DNA from: Candidatus Cloacimonadota bacterium
GTDB lineage: Bacteria; Cloacimonadota; Cloacimonadia; Cloacimonadales; WRIO01
Reading direction: 5' to 3'
Assembly: GCA_023230175.1 (NCBI GenBank)
Contig: JALNXV010000186.1
Span: 1 to 7,080 of the forward strand
Length of the DNA: 7,080 nt
The notes beneath the pieces are model-generated. The model was given only the letters and a program-made list of their open reading frames with translations, was not told the DNA's origin and made no database searches. Below are positions 5,634 to 7,080 of this stretch, one piece after another; position 1 is the first letter of the stretch, and the number at the start of each line of letters is the position of its first letter. A program made the position numbers and the translations under genes.

Positions 5634-7080
5634 ATGAAAAAAAACTTATGGCTATTAATTTTAATAATAATATCTACATACTTCTTACAAGCTCAGTATG
5701 ACGAATTAAAGATTCTACTTAATCAAGCGAAGAATTATGAAAATCGAAATCAATTCACCAAAGCTTTAGAAATTTATTCTGATTTATACAATAAATACCC
5801 CGATAATGAAAATGTTATAGATCCTTATCTTAAAGTATTATATAAAAATTCTGATATTAATACTGCTGAACTAATTCTTAGTGACATTCAAGATAAAGTT
5901 ACGCCATATTTTTATCAAAAACAAAATATTTTATTATTAATAAAACAAAATAATCCCGATCAAGCAGAAAAAACAGCTTTAGACTGGTTAGAAAAATATC
6001 CCGGCCAAATTCAATATTATCAAGATATTGCCAATATATTTATTAGTTCTTCGTTAATTGACACTGCTGTTAAAATTTATCTAAAAGCACGAAATATAAC
6101 TAAGGATAATGATTTATACTCACTCGAATTATCCAATGCTTATTTCTTTCTTAAAAATGCTGAATTATTTTTTAACGAATCATTGAAACATTTAAGAAAA
6201 AACCCCGGCTACCTATATTTTTATAAAAATAGATTTATTCAACTCTTAGATGAAGATAATTCACGTATAAAACTCATAACAGATAATATTAATTTGGATA
6301 CAGATCCCGAGCCTGTTATTGAGTTGTACGCCTTTGCTTTAGTTAGCATTAAAGATTTCGAAACAGCAAACATAGTTTATGAAAAGCTCCCAATAGATAA
6401 GATTACAAAATTTGCTGATGATCTACTATCAGACGGCTACACTGATTATGCTTTATCTACATATTTGAAAGCCATAAACAGAGCTGAACTTGACGATAAG
6501 CCTGAAAAATTAATCATAATAGCAGATATAAAAATTAAAATTGCCAATATTTATTTCGAACAAAAAGAAATAAACAATGCTATCAATCTTCTTTCAGAAA
6601 TAATTAACGAACAAACAATCCAAAAATCACCTTGGCATTACAGAACTAAAGCAAATAAAGAAGCTCGTTTGTTAATGGCACTGATATCAATACAAGAAAA
6701 TGCTGACAAGCAAACTATTTCCGATTGGTTTGATCAAGCTGCAAAGTTTGCATATAATCAACTTGAGCGCTCAGAAATTATGTTTCAATTATCTAGATAT
6801 TTATACTTAACAGAAAATTACCAAGAAGCAAACACAGTAATTCAAAACACTGTTAAAGCTCAAGATATGAGTTCAAATATCTATAAAATGTCATATTTTT
6901 ATAAATATGATTTATCTCTATTCCAAAATTCACCGGCAAAAGACTCTTTACTCATTGAATGTATAATACATTTTCCTGAAGATAAAAGAATTAATGATAT
7001 TCTCTTTCGTGAAACTTTTATCAATAATCTCAACAAAGAGGCAAAACAAAAATTCCTTAACATTCTGAAAATTAAAGGAC
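5634..7080 (+). CDS. Exported TPR-type protein (5' part, runs off the window)
   Basis: This open frame gives 482 residues and continues beyond the right edge with no stop. The N-terminus MKKNLWLLILIIISTYFLQA is a typical Sec signal peptide: two lysines, a hydrophobic core at about 5-18, and likely cleavage near residues 20-21 at Ala-Gln. There is no lipobox Cys, so it is predicted to be a soluble periplasmic or secreted protein rather than a lipoprotein. The mature part is all-helical and TPR-like. The first unit at about 27-60 (QAKNYENRNQFTKALEIYSDLYNKYPDN) is clear. More degenerate repeats follow through about 165, and again near LYLTENYQEANTVIQ in the last quarter. Such proteins in Gram-negative bacteria often serve as envelope scaffolds, but no specific partner is visible. 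AGATAGG at 5624-5630 lies three bases before the ATG and supports this start. A possible separate promoter suggests it may not belong to the upstream operon. Confidence 0.85.
   Translation, partial: MKKNLWLLILIIISTYFLQAQYDELKILLNQAKNYENRNQFTKALEIYSDLYNKYPDNENVIDPYLKVLYKNSDINTAELILSDIQDKVTPYFYQKQNILLLIKQNNPDQAEKTALDWLEKYPGQIQYYQDIANIFISSSLIDTAVKIYLKARNITKDNDLYSLELSNAYFFLKNAELFFNESLKHLRKNPGYLYFYKNRFIQLLDEDNSRIKLITDNINLDTDPEPVIELYAFALVSIKDFETANIVYEKLPIDKITKFADDLLSDGYTDYALSTYLKAINRAELDDKPEKLIIIADIKIKIANIYFEQKEINNAINLLSEIINEQTIQKSPWHYRTKANKEARLLMALISIQENADKQTISDWFDQAAKFAYNQLERSEIMFQLSRYLYLTENYQEANTVIQNTVKAQDMSSNIYKMSYFYKYDLSLFQNSPAKDSLLIECIIHFPEDKRINDILFRETFINNLNKEAKQKFLNILKIKG

Overview
The window is a compact, AT-rich stretch of a bacterial chromosome. 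All the genes I can support lie on the + strand, with gaps of 0-50 bases or short overlaps, and there are no RNA genes, insertion sequences or CRISPR arrays. The source is probably a low-GC, Gram-negative, free-living or anaerobic bacterium. The 3' protein has a classic Sec signal peptide ending in Ala-Gln, a style common in the Bacteroidota/FCB-type phyla (Cloacimonadota-like lineages are one possibility). Shine-Dalgarno motifs are present in front of several genes. The phylum assignment is an inference only.

Layout: (1) 2-421 is the C-terminal end of a PHP-family histidinol-phosphatase-like phosphoesterase. (2) Its last bases and the short gap after it hold a good sigma-70-type promoter (TTGGCA-17 nt-TATATT), which probably starts the next transcription unit. 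(3) 458-5586 is a probable operon of seven genes. In order they are: a small protein resembling the accessory domain that precedes HD-GYP domains; an HDOD signalling protein; a 529-residue protein that looks like a KaiC/RecA-fold ATPase with a destroyed Walker A motif fused to a receiver-like domain without phosphorylation residues; a small single-span membrane protein; a second degenerate receiver with a long insertion; a YafP-like GNAT acetyltransferase; and a TPR protein without an output domain. (4) 5634-7080 is the start of a long exported TPR-type protein that runs off the window and was found by direct translation.

The interest lies in region 3. Several proteins look like members of signalling families (HDOD, KaiC-like, two receivers) whose catalytic or phosphorylation residues have been replaced. 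They sit together with a membrane anchor and TPR scaffolds. This suggests a protein-interaction-based signalling or scaffolding module that does not use ordinary aspartate phosphorylation or ATP hydrolysis. That reading is an inference: no substrate, ligand or phenotype can be read from the sequence.
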